From the NCBI RefSeq assembly GCF_000715075.1, contig NC_134089.1, positions 103,733,157-103,797,156 on the forward strand: a DNA stretch of 64,000 bases. Direction: 5' to 3'. Each line of letters begins with the position of its first letter. Positions within the stretch are counted from its first letter, which is position 1. The translations under genes and the position numbers were made by a program. The notes under the pieces are model-generated. The model was given only the letters and a program-made list of their open reading frames with translations. It was not told the DNA's origin and ran no database searches. This DNA comes from Nicotiana tabacum (lineage: Eukaryota > Streptophyta > Magnoliopsida > Solanales > Solanaceae). Shown in pieces: positions 33,348 to 44,411 of the stretch.

Positions 33348-36300
33348 TGTCACACCTCCTTTTTCCGCCCTCGCGGGGGTACAGGAGTTTTTTCCAATTA
33401 AAGGACAGTCGAAACGGGATTTATTTCTTTATTTCAGAGTCGCCACTTGGGAGATTTAGGGTGTCCCAAGTCACCTATTTTAATCCCGAATCGAGGAAAA
33501 GAATGACTCTGTATTACAGTCTGCGCACCAGAAATCCGGATAAGGAATTCTGTTAACCCGGGAGAAGGTGTTAGGCATTCCCGAGTTCCGTGGTTCTAGC
33601 ACGGTCGCTTAACTGTTATATTCGGCTTGATTATCTAATATAATACGTATTATAAACTTATGTGCAAATTTTATCCCTTAGCCACTTTTATTATTCTTTT
33701 TATTTATTGTTATTATTTTACGAAAAATTGCAACATTGTGAAAACGTATTTCAAATCACGTCGCAATCAATTGCACCCGTGGTTATCGACACATTTCGAC
33801 TCCGTTGAGATTTAGATTTGGGTTACATAAATGCACACCCGTATTTAAGGAAATAACATTATTAAATACGCGCCTAGAGCGACTAGCGTGTCATTATTTT
33901 GGGTAGGGCCGTGAAATTTGCTAAAACGGCTCCTCCCTAATTCTAAGCAATTAACTGTACATTTATTGAGGGCCCCGAAATCTATACATTTCATTAAGCG
34001 AGGCTCATCTCATTTATTTTAAATGGTCAAATCTTAAAGCGACTACATTTTTTCTATAAAAATTAGTCTCTAAAATAAAGAAAGAAAAATCCTAATTAAT
34101 TACTAGCTTTTATAATTTTAAGAAAACATGACATGCTAATTGCTTGGTTAATACAAATATTGATGAAAAAAAGGAATTTTACTCTTAATTTCGAAATTTT
34201 AAATAAAATAAAAATTCAACAACTAATATTCAAAATAAACAAATATAGCTAGATTAAAACTCAACATTGTTATTATTTTTTTTAAAAAAAATATTATTGA
34301 GATTAATTATTCACAATCATTTGAAACTAGATTTAACCATAATTACTAAAGCTTATTAGAAAGTTTATTAGACTTAAACGTTCTTCTAATCTTGCTTAAG
34401 CTCAAGTCATGCCTTAATGTCTAATTTACCATGTTTAATTTAAATTCATGTTTTAACTAAATTTAGCTACTTGTTCATGATCAACCTACAATCTTGAAGC
34501 CTTCATAACTAGTGAATTAACCTGTTTTGCCGAACTGATTTATTACAGACTAACTTATGATATTATTTTCTTATTCCAGCTATTATTTAGTAATTCATGA
34601 AATAGCTTAAATACAATCAACAAAAAGAAACAAAGAAAAAAAACGAAATTAAAACTTCAAATTTTCATTCTTCATATGTATTCATGCTTCATATTTCGGA
34701 TTACAATAACCAGCTTTTCAGTTGTGTACCTGATATTGGAAGCAAAAGAAAATGAATATCAGAATCAGCAGCAGCAGTAAAATCAGTACAACACAGCAAC
34801 AATAGCCCAGCAACAGTAACAAACTAGTGGAGTAGTAATCCAAAAAAAAAACAAAATCTTCCAGCTTTGATGAAACAACAATTAATTCTGATTTCAAACA
34901 ACAAAAGAAAGCAGAATATTTTTTTTAGTTTTTTTTTATTTTGAAAGCTTAAATATTTTTCGGAATTTTCTATCTCTTAAATGTTCAGCCCTTTTCTCTC
35001 TCTTATTTTCAGATTTGTTTCTCTCTCTCGTATCTGTGTATTTTTTCTCTATCTCTCTGTATTCTTTTTTTGATTTCAAGACTTCACATATATAACCCAT
35101 CCCATAAACCTTTCAATTAATTAAAATCAATACTTTTTCTCTACCCAACCCATTATCTTCCCACTCATTCCCATTACATTAAATAAACATATCACACCAC
35201 CCCATTTCATTTTGTCCCCCATGCCTAACATAAAATAATGCAAGATTCCCCTTTAAATTAAATCTTGTCCTCCCTTTATATTAAATAATCATATCACAAC
35301 CCACCCCATTTCATTTTGTCCCCCATGCTTCAAATAAACAATTACAAAATGTACAATTCCTAAACTACCCCTTCCGACCTTACTGAAATTACCAAACTAC
35401 CCCTGAACGTATTACAAATTTACCAAACTACCCATCAGCTATAACACATCAATTAATCAAACTTAACCAAAATATAGACAATATGATCAATTTCTAACAA
35501 TGTTCAAACTACAATATGAACACGGATGAACATCATAACAACAATATCACATGAACATGATTTTAACAACATTTCAACAACAAATCACATGAACACAAAT
35601 TGAACAACCAAGAACAACTAAAATTTGATTGAACAATATTTTTGGCAACAACAAACCTATTTTTCGGATTTAAACAACAACAACAATCAAACAAGTATAT
35701 TTAGATTCCTAAATTCAATAATATTGAACTTAAAATCAACTCTAACAACATTACAACAAACAATTCTTATATTAAACTTTAAACAAGATTATGAGAACAA
35801 TTCAAGAAATAATCACAAATGGTAAACAAGAAATCAAACTATACAAAATTCGGATTCAAGATCATCCAAACATGAACATGAATGAATCTATTTTAACACA
35901 ACAAACATGACGGATTAAACGATTAAATCAATATATTCCTTTAACACAACTAAATTCTTTAAACAAATAACAAGATTGACGAAGAAACAATTATGAACTT
36001 AAACTTGAACTTAACAATACTAACAATTTCTAACAATACATAAACACATGAAACAAATTGAAGAAATAGTTAATTAAATTTCAATTTGAATCTAACAAAC
36101 AACAAACTAACAAATATTCACTTAAACAATAATACAAACATGAAATGAATATGAAAACAACTAATTAAACTTCTATTTTGAAATCTGAAAATTAATTTTA
36201 ACAAAGCACATGAACATGAACAAACTAGAAAAAATGATTTCAACGATAAACAACGAACAAAACAAGAATCAAATATTTAACGATTTTAACTTTTAGAAAT

Positions 36301-37583
36301 ATAAAAACGAAATATGGACAAAATAAAACTCAAAAACAACTAACCAGAGATGAATCAACGAAGAACTTTGATTGTAAACAAATCTGTCCGAGCCTCGACC
36401 AAAGCTCGAACAAATGACGACGAAGATGAAGAGAAGATGAAGCAGCCCATAGCTACTGCCGCGACGAGCAGCAGCAGCAGTCCGTCCAACACCTGCTGCG
36501 ACGAGCAGCAGCAGCACGACGTCAAGACAGCAGCAACGGCGGCGACAGGCAGCAGTAGCGGCGGCGACAGGCAGCAGCACAGCGCGGACAGCCATGGACG
36601 ACAACATGGTCGACGTCGAAGCTTGTCCATGGCTGTGTTCGTTTGGTTGTTTGGTTGAGACAGAAGCAGCAGCAGCTGGTCGACCATGGCAGCGGCAGTC
36701 CATCGAGGAGGATGACGGGAAGACGACGCACCGGCAGAAGCAGCGGGGAGCAGAAACGGGCAGTAGTGCGCACAACGGAGGTTTGACAAAGAAGATGAAG
36801 CAACGAAGAAACCATGGACGATGTCGACGGAAAAGATGAAGACTTGAAGATGGAGGGGAAGCCATGGTTGGGGTGTAAGGGGGGGTAGCCATGGTTGTGT
36901 TTTTTTTTAGCTTGGGGAAGATGATGAAAAGAGAGTAAGAGAAGAAAGGGGGGGGCGGATTGGTTAGGTCTTTTTAGGGTTTTTTTCTCTTTTTTTTTGT
37001 TTTGTGTTATTTGTAAGATAATAGGATGTTGGGTTATGGACTGGGTCGACCCAGTTCGAAATGGACTGGGTCGTAGGGAAGATTGGGCCATTTTTGGGCC
37101 TATGGCTTGAAATCGAAGAAGAGGCCCAATTCCGACTTTCTTTATATTTTCGCTCTCTTTTTTTCTTTTATTTCTCTAAAATTAAATTATAAAAATACTT
37201 AAACTATTATTAAGAACTAAATTAAGTTATAAAAGTGCAAATTAACTCTCAATAACAATTAACGCACGATTAAGTATTAATTAAGCATAAAATTGTATAT
37301 TTGGACATTAAATGCTAAAAATGCAAACGATGCCTATTTTTGTAATTTTTAATTTTTGTAAAACAAATTTAATCACTAACAATTGTAGAATTAAATCCTA
37401 CATGCAAACCGCGACATATTTTTGTATTTTTTATTAATTTAGCAAATAAACATGCACAGACAAATACAAATAATTATTCAAAATATCACAAAATATCACA
37501 AAATTGCACATCAAAGAAAAATCATTTTATTTTTGAATTTTTTGGGAGTAATTCTCATATTGGGCAAAAATCACGTGCTTACA
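33348..37583 (-). repeat. 3' LTR of element A, 4236 bp
   Basis: It begins TGTCACACCTCC on the plus strand and ends GTGCTTACA. It keeps 128 bp (about 34011-34138) and 45 bp (about 36533-36577) that the other LTR lacks. Contents: primer-like 11-mer at 33435-33445, a TATA box at 35087-35096, an A-rich stretch with ACAACAA words at 35500-36280, a GC-rich part with CAG/GTC triplets at 36350-36850, and the 16-bp palindrome ACTGGGTCGACCCAGT at 37040-37055. Open frames of up to 199 codons at 36293-37091 run in several frames on both strands and arise from the triplet-rich composition. Confidence 0.97.
35087..35096 (-). promoter_or_regulatory. TATA box of element A 3' LTR
   Basis: In sense GGGTTATATATGTGAAG. 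The promoter of the 3' LTR would transcribe into element B sequence beyond 33348. Confidence 0.55.
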
Positions 37584-37597
37584 GCTGCCCCTCTTTG
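37584..37597 (-). other. Polypurine tract of element A
   Basis: In sense CAAAGAGGGGCAGC|TGTAAGC. The three bases AGC between the purine run and the LTR are conserved with element B. Confidence 0.85.
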
Positions 37598-37689
37598 CCC
37601 GAAGACACGAAGGGTTTTCGTGCAAAGATAAAGCGAGCGATTTTTGCCCATCCGAGTACTCCGTGTGAAGCATTTTTTGAAAAAGATTT

Positions 37690-37760
37690 GACCGAACCTT
37701 TGCTTCAAAGGTTTCCTACATATCCTGGGCTAAACAGGAATCAGGTCAATGTAGTTCAGG
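37690..37760 (-). promoter_or_regulatory. Conserved hairpin motif, class A, element A
   Basis: In sense GAACTACATTGACCTGATTC, inner stem TCCTG/CAGGA with loop TTTAGCC, then TATGTAGGAAACC. Relative to the class A copies in B and C, the last inner pair changed from T-A to G-C on both sides. Confidence 0.75.
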
Positions 37761-38094
37761 AAATTTTGGTAGCTGGGATTACCGTGGGACTGCATTGTTA
37801 CTGTTGTTGTATGCTATTACCACTGCTTACCGATCTCCTTTTTACACCATGCTTAAAAGAAAACAAGAAGCTAGGCTAGAGTACAATTTGTTTTTGTTGC
37901 CTTCCTTCCTTGTCTGCTTGCATTCCTTCCGGTGCTTTTCTTCCTTTGACACATGTACTTGAGTTTGTATTGTGACCTCTTGTTGCAACCTTCTGTTTCC
38001 CAGTGTCGGGGAATTTTATTGTCTCCTGCTGGGGATTCCTATTGTAACCCTCTATTTTATTGTCCTCTGACTTGATCTTGTAATGTCTGCCTCT

Positions 38095-38790
38095 TGTTCT
38101 ATGGGCGGGCTCCCAACTTCAATACTTGAAATTAAAGACTGAATGTATGCCTCTGTTATCTGGGAAGGCTCCCAACTTCAACTCTTGAAATGTAAAGACT
38201 GAAATGTATGCCTCTGTTCTATGGGCGGGCTCCCAACTTCAACACTTGAAATGAAAAGACTGAATGTATGCCTCTGTTCTATGGGCGGGCTCCCAACTTC
38301 AACTCTTGAAATGAAAAGACTGAATGTATGCCTCTGTTATCTGGGCGGGCTCCCAACTTCAACTCTTGAAATGAAAAGACTGAATGTATGCCTCTGTTAT
38401 CTGGGCGGGCTCCCAACTTCAACTCTTGAAATGAAAAGACTGAATGTATGCCTCTGTTATCTGGGCGGGCTCCCAACTTCAACACTTGAAATGAAAAGAC
38501 TGAATGTATGCCTCTGTTCTATGGGCGGGCTCCCAACTTCAACACTTGAAATGAAAAGACTGAATGTATGCCTCTGTTATCTGGGCGGGCTCCCAACTTC
38601 AACTCTTGAAATGTAAAGACTAAAATGTATGCCTCTGTTCTATGGGCGGGCTCCCAACTTCAACACTTGAAATGAAAAGACTGAATGTATGCCTCTGTTA
38701 TCTGGGCGGGCTCCCAACTTCAACTCTTGAAATGTAAAGACTAAAATGTATGCCTCTGTTCTATGGGCGGGCTCCCAACTTCGACAACAA
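38095..38790 (-). repeat. 3' UTR tandem array of element A, 60-bp unit, about 11 copies
   Basis: The unit is almost perfectly 60 bp: GGGCGGGCTCCCAACTTCAA + CACTTGAAATGAAAAGACTG + AATGTATGCCTCTGTTCTAT. Two alternating variants (TTCTAT or TTATCT before GGGCGG) are interspersed, suggesting amplification of blocks. Because 60 is divisible by three, all six frames can stay open, giving spurious 20-residue protein repeats on both strands. Confidence 0.97.
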
Positions 38791-38799
38791 CCTTAAAAA

Positions 38800-39262
38800 T
38801 AAACGCCATTCCTCTCTTCAGGCGGGATCCTGACTTCAACCAATAAATCACCATTCTGTTATTCAGGGGGGCTCCTGACTTCAACCAATACTTGAACTGT
38901 GTGTCTCCGTTCTTCAGGCGGACTCCTGACATCAGACTTGAAAAGTATGTCTCTGTTCTCCAGGCGGACTCCTGATTGCTAAATTCGAAATTGAATGTCT
39001 CTGTTCTCCAGGCAGACTCCTGATTTTTAAAATTTAAGCTGTATGTCTCCGTTCTTCAGGCGGACTCCTGACGTCAAACTTGAAAAGTACGTCTCTGTTC
39101 TCCAGGCGGACTCCTGATTGCTAAATTTGAAATGAATATCTCTATTCTCCAGGCGGACTCCTGATTTTTGAAATTTAAACTGTATGTCTCCGTTCTTCAG
39201 GCGGACTCCTGACGTCAAACTTGAAAAGTATGTCTCTGTTCTCCAGGCGGACTCCTGATAAC
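38800..39262 (-). repeat. Second array of element A with a three-unit higher-order period
   Basis: Units of 46-50 bp share the core TTCTCCAGGCGGACTCCTGA. From about 38895 three variants follow in fixed order (ending GACRTCARACTTGAAAAGTA, then GATTGCTAAATTYGAAAT, then GATTTTTRAAATTTAARCTG), making a period of about 146 bp repeated about 2.5 times. Confidence 0.85.
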
Positions 39263-40449
39263 TTGCATTTTATCCTGATTAGTGCTTGTTTTCCCCCCTG
39301 GAGAATTCCTCTTCAACAACTAACTTTTCTCCCCCTGCTCAATCAAAGAAAATTTTGTCAGTTTAAAACGGTGGTTAGTTGATGGCATTCTTGCTGAAAA
39401 ATCCTTCTACTGCCTTGCTTTTTGTTGACTAATTTCCACGTACTGACCCTGAACCGCTTGACTTTCTGACCAACTTTTAGATTTCCCAACCTCTGGCGAC
39501 CTAAATGTTTTACACCCCTGCTGTTATTTCACTTTTCTGACCTTTTTGTTTGAGTTTTCGCCTTTCCCACGACATTTCCCAATCATTTCACCGATGAAAC
39601 TTTCGTTAATTCCCTGTATTCCACTTGACATCAAGTTGTTTTTGACATGCTCTGACCACGTTGTGCTTTACAATTCTAGAAGCTGGTAGTGAACTTTGAA
39701 GTCCTTTCTGCTTGCATTGAACAAAACTGGCACTGAAACATCTCAGCTAGATAAAACCCTCAAAAGAAAATGAAATGCAATGATTCTTGAGTTAAGGATA
39801 AGAAGAATCCAAAACCAGATGACTGTTTGAAAAGAGAAGAAAAAGAAACTTATCTGAGCGAGACAACTAGTACCAATGGTCAAGACATGCATTTTGGATT
39901 AATCAGCTCAATCTGTCCAAACAAACAACTCTCAATTGCCGTACCTCATTGCCCAGAACTTCCATCACTTGTTTGATTTATCTAGACCTTAACCTTGTTT
40001 CCCTGCGGTACCGCGAAATGGTTTCTATCAACATACCTTTCTCAGTTTTCCATTTCTTATCTCACCTTCGCCTTGAGGTGCCCGTAAAGGTTTTCACCAA
40101 CAAGACTCTCTCATTTATTTTTCTCTCAGCTCCCGTCGCCTTACGGTGCCCGTGAGGGTTTTCACCCATAAGACTCTCTCATTTATTTTTGTTCTTCTTG
40201 CTCGAACCAGAGTGTTGCCCTCGTCGTGGGTTATTCCTACCTGTTCATCTTGGCATTTCCCAAAACTGATCATAAGGTCTTTCTTTGGACCGTAATGTAG
40301 GCTTTTGGATTGAGTTAGAAAGAAAGGTATAAAAGGCTCAAAACAATTCCAATGGGTTCAAATTACAACTTTCGGAATCCAACTTTCATAACAATCACCA
40401 TTTCTGCCCCAGTTTCTTGCTTGGGGATTTTTGTATTTCTATTTGGTAT
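39263..40449 (-). other. 3' UTR of element A, non-coding
   Basis: Collinear with B (28321-29520) and C (3791-5071), including the AATCAAAGAAAATTTTGTCAG block at 39344. It contains the hairpin family at 40000-40184 and no conserved reading frame. Confidence 0.7.
40000..40184 (-). repeat. Three tandem copies of the 3' UTR hairpin family, element A
   Basis: Copies at about 40000-40045 (diverged), 40065-40115 and 40134-40184. The third carries CCTTACGG TG CCCGTGAGG, then GGTTTTCACCCATAAGACTC. Spacing between the last two is 69 bp. Confidence 0.7.
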
Positions 40450-40510
40450 GACTGAACCTTGGAGTAAGGCTGCCTACGTACCCTTTCGGGATCAAGTCAA
40501 ACGTAGTTCA
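40450..40510 (-). promoter_or_regulatory. Conserved hairpin motif, class B, element A
   Basis: In sense GAACTACGTTTGACTTGAT, inner stem CCC/GGG closed by a GAAA tetraloop (CCCGAAAGGG), then TACGTAGGCAGCC. GAAA is a GNRA loop, a stable RNA fold. The outer stem is CTACG/CGTAG. Confidence 0.75.
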
Positions 40511-40761
40511 CTTGGTGAGGCTACGTTGTTATGTTTCTCTTCTTTCCTTTTTTTTCACTTTTCTTTCTTTTTTTTTTTTTTGTTCGGCACTTGTGTTCTC
40601 TGATAATGCTGCTGATTCCGAAAGAGGTGTATGAAAAATAAGTAAGGCTCGAAGGGGATAACAAGGGATATGAATGTTTGGATAGCAGAACAAAATGCCT
40701 TCATCATTTCAATCTTTAAGATATGCCAAATATGAACAGATACATTCAGAAAATAAAGAAA

Positions 40762-42609
40762 TCATACATAATATCTCTTGACCGCATCGGAATTGATGGT
40801 CATTTTTACACATTTTCCTTCCACATCTGTCAAATACAATGCTCCATTAGACAACACTTTGGTTACCACAAATGGTCCCTGCTAGTTTGGGGCAAATTTT
40901 CCTTTTGCCTCAGCCCAATGAGGCAAGATCCGCCTCAGTACTAATTGCCCGACTTCAAATTTCCTTGGACGTACCTTTTTGTTGTATGCTCTTGCCATTC
41001 TTCGTTGGTACAGTTGGCCATGACACACTGATGCCAATCTTTTCTCATCGATCAAACTCAACTGCTCAAGACGGCTTTTCACCCATTCATCATCATCGAT
41101 CTCAGCCTCTGCAATGATTCGCAGAGATGGGATTTCCACTTCTGCGGGTATTACTGCCTCGGTACCATATACCAATGAGTAAGGAGTCGCCCCTACCGAG
41201 GTACGCATGGTGGTGCGATATCCTAACAATGCAAAAGGCAATTTCTCGTGCCATTGTCTAGATCCTTCAACCATCTTCCGGAGTATTTTCTTTATGTTCT
41301 TATTGGCCGCTTCAACCGCACCATTTGCCTTGGGACGGTACGGAGTAGAGTGTCTGTGAGCAATCTTAAACTGCTCACATGTCTCCTTCATCAAATGACT
41401 ATTAAGATTAGCCCCATTATCTGTGATGATTACCTTTGGGATCCCAAACCGACATATGATATTTGCATGCACGAAGTCAACTACAGCCTTCTTGGTCACA
41501 GACTTGAATGTCTTCGCTTCCACCCATTTGGTAAAATAATCTATAGCTACCAAGATAAATCTGTGCCCATTTGACGCTGCTGGATCAATTGGCCCAATAA
41601 CATCCATGCCCCATGCGACAAAAGGCCATGGCGCAGACATCGCATGTAATTCTGATGGTGGAGCATGAATCAAATCTCCATGTATTTGGCATTGATGACA
41701 CTTACGCACAAAACTGATACAATCTCGCTCCATCGTGAGCCAATAATAACCTGCTCGGAGAATCTTCTTTGCTAGAACATACCCACTCATATGCGGTCCG
41801 CAAACTCCGGAATGCACCTCAGTCATGATAGTTGTGGCCTGCCGTGCATCTATACATCTCAACAAACCGAGCTCTGGCGTTCTTTTGTACAATACTCCTC
41901 CACTAAGGAAAAACCCACTTGCCAACCGTCGAATTGTTCTTTTCTGATCACCGGTGGCTTGCGTTGGATATACTCCCGCTTTGATGTACTCTCTGATATC
42001 ATGGAACCACGGCTCTCCATCGATTTCCTCTTCTATCACATTACAGTAAGCATGTTGATCACGGACTTGAATCTGCAATGGATCGACATAGGCCTTATCT
42101 GGATGGTGCAACATTGACGCCAAAGTAGCCAAAGCGTCAGCAACCTCATTATGAATCCTTGGAATGTGTCTGAATTCTATGGCCTGAAAACGCTGGCAAA
42201 GCTCATGCAGACACTGCCGATACGGTATAAGCTTCAAGTCCCGTGTTTCCCATTCCCCTTGAATCTGGTGTACCAGTAAGTCCGAGTCACCCATGACCAA
42301 GACTACCCGTACACCCATATCCACAGCTAATCTCAATCCCAATATACACGCCTCATATTCTGCCATGTTGTTTGTACAGTAGAAACGAAGCCGAGCTGTA
42401 ACGGGGTAATGCTGACTTGTTTCCGAAATAAGTACTGCTCCTATTCCCACACCCTTCATATTTGCAGCCCCATCAAAGAAAAGTTTCCATCCCGACTTCT
42501 CAGCTTGTTCTAATTCATCAATGTGCATTACCTCTTCATCAGGGAAATAAGTTTTCAAAGGCTCATAATCTTCAACAACGGGGTTCTCAGCCAAGTGATC
42601 GGCTAATGC
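40762..42609 (-). pseudogene. int: Second RNase H and integrase of element A
   Basis: The frame is open from 42594 to 40882, 570 residues. RNase H comes first: D41 (LFFDGAANMKGVG), E79 (NNMAEYEACILGL), D103 (VMGDSDLLVHQ) and D153 (NEVADALATL) form a complete acidic set. Integrase follows: zinc ligands H261, H268, C299 and C302, then the catalytic triad D331 (MDVIGPID), D392 (TDNGAN) and E428 (GAVEAANKN), a DD35E spacing. Two nonsense changes flank it. A stop at 42610-42612, where B has CAA, separates it from RT in the same frame. TAG at 40882-40884, in place of the expected tryptophan codon, cuts off the last about 40 residues, which otherwise run to the natural stop at 40762. Enzymatically important residues are intact. 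Confidence 0.95.
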
Positions 42610-44239
42610 CTATGCTTTCATGGCAGTCCGTGTCACATAGACAATGTCGAACTCTGTAAGTAAGATCTGCCACTTTGCAAGCCTTCCTGTGGGCATGGGT
42701 TTCTGAAAAATATACTTCAACGGGTCCAAGCGAGATATAAGGTAAGTGGTGTAAGATGACAAGTAATGTTTCAATTTCTGTGCCACCCAAGTTAGGGCAC
42801 AACATGTCCTTTCCAGATGAGTATATTTGACCTTGTAAGATGTGAACTTCTTACTGAGATAGTAGATAGCCTGCTCCTTTCTGCTCGTAACATCATGCTG
42901 CCCCAGTACACAGCCGAATGAACTGTCCACAACTGTCAGATATAGAATCAAAGGTCTCTCTGGTTCTGGTGGGACCAGCACGGGTGGGTTTGACAAATAC
43001 CTCTTTGTCTTATCAAAAGCCTCCTGGCATTCATCAGTCCATTTGACCGCGGCATCTTTCTTTAACAATTTGAAAATTGGTTCACACGTTGCCGTGAGCT
43101 GAGCAATGAACCTGCTGATATAGTTCAGTCTTCCCAACAAACTCATCACCTCGGTTTTGTTTCTTGGAGGTGTCAACTCCTGAATAGCTTTGATCTTTGA
43201 CGGGTCTAATTCAATACCCCTCCGGCTAACTATAAATCCCAACAACTTCCCAGATGGCACCCCGAAAGCACATTTCGCAGGATTGAGCTTAAGATTGTAT
43301 CTGCGAAGCCTTTGAAAGAATTTTCTCAAATCTCTGGCATGGTCAGATTGCTGTCTAGACTTAACGATCACATCATCCACGTATACCTCAATTTCTTTAT
43401 GTATCATATCATGGAAGATAGTTGTCATGGCCCTCATATAAGTTGCCCCAGCATTTTTCAAACCAAACGGCATGACCCGATAACAATACGTTCTCCACGG
43501 CGTGATAAATGTCGTCTTTTCTGCATCTTCCTTATCCATTAGAATCTGATGATAACCCGCATAACAATCCACAAAAGAGCCAATATCATGTTTGGCACAA
43601 TTGTCGATCAGTATATGGATGTTGGGCAATGGGAAATTATCTTTTGGGCTTGCTTTGTTAAGGTCTCGATAATCGACGCACACCCTGGTCTTGCCATCTT
43701 TCTTTGGCACATGCACGACATTGGCTAACCAAGTGGGGTACCGTGTAACCTGAATGACCCTTGCCTCAAACTGCTTGGAGATCTCTTCTTTGATCTTCAC
43801 ACTTATGTCTGTTTTGAACTTTCTCAACTTCTGCTTGACAGGGAGGAGTGCTGGATCAGTGGGCAATTTATGAACCACCAAATCGGTGCTTAGACCCGGC
43901 ATATCATCATATGACCATGCAAAAACGTCTTTGTACTCATGCAATACTTTAATTATCTCCTCCTTGAGTTGTGGATCCAAATGAACACTTATTTTAGTTT
44001 CCCGTACATTATCTTGGTCCCCTAGATTAACTGCTTCTGTGTCATTTAGGTTAGGTTTGGGTTTTTCTTCAAAGTGGCTTAATTCTTTACTAATTTCCTC
44101 ATAAGCTTCATCATTATTACAATCCATCCCATCATCACACTCGACCTCTTGTATTATTACTTCTGAATTAGATTGGCTTTTAAAGCTGGGCCGAAGATTC
44201 CTCATGCATGTCATGTCATTGATATCAGCATAAAGAGAA
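42610..44239 (-). pseudogene. pol: RT and first RNase H of element A (start of exon 2)
   Basis: Reverse transcriptase copies the genomic RNA into DNA. The frame is open for about 545 residues from the intron acceptor. Visible motifs, numbered in the open frame: acidic linker (residues 35-85), YPTWLANVVHVPKKDGK (170-186), VDYRDLNKASPKD (191-203), first catalytic aspartate D227 in SFVDCYAGYHQI, FGLKNAGATYMRAM (261-273) and YVDD at 289-292. The connection and degenerate first RNase H follow (CVLGQHDV, IYYLSKKFTSY, ERTCCALTW). There is no ATG before the conserved region begins; translation is expected to enter by splicing from the gag-protease exon. It ends at TAG 42610-42612, probably CAG originally. 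Confidence 0.95.
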
Positions 44240-44411
44240 CTGTACAAAGAAAAGAAATGAAAATGGAAAGAGAATTAGGGACGAAGAAAATTGCATTTCA
44301 TTAAATGTAAAGACAACAAGGTTTTAACTCATCCAAACGGACGGAACATAACAACTGGATTACAAACCCTGGAATAATCCAGGTGACAAAAAGGAAAACA
44401 AAACCCACTAC
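44240..44411 (-). other. Intron of element A between protease and pol exons, 172 nt
   Basis: In sense the donor is GAGTCGTG|GTAGTGGG and the acceptor TTCTTTTCTTTGTACAG|TTC, with a strong pyrimidine tract. The upstream frame stops at TAG inside the donor (TGG TAG, 44408-44413). Joining the exons keeps the frame: two bases of a codon before the donor, one after the acceptor. The intron of element B has the same phase and almost the same length (171 nt). A spliced intron in this place is established for Ogre elements. Confidence 0.85.

Noticed and set aside
37040..37055. Perfect 16-bp palindrome ACTGGGTCGACCCAGT in the A LTRs as an operator
   Set aside because: It is near a repeated ACTGGGTCG word and no factor is known to me; conserved in both LTRs only because they are copies of each other.
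36293..37091. Overlapping open frames of 100-199 codons on both strands in the A LTR, and the corresponding frames at 54973-55528
   Set aside because: They lie in CAG/GTC-rich LTR sequence, run in several frames at once, and are shifted by the 45-bp difference between the two LTRs. Composition explains them.
38221..38616. 131-codon frame of perfect 20-residue repeats
   Set aside because: It is a product of a 60-bp tandem array whose length is divisible by three; frames are open on both strands and no start context or homologue is seen.
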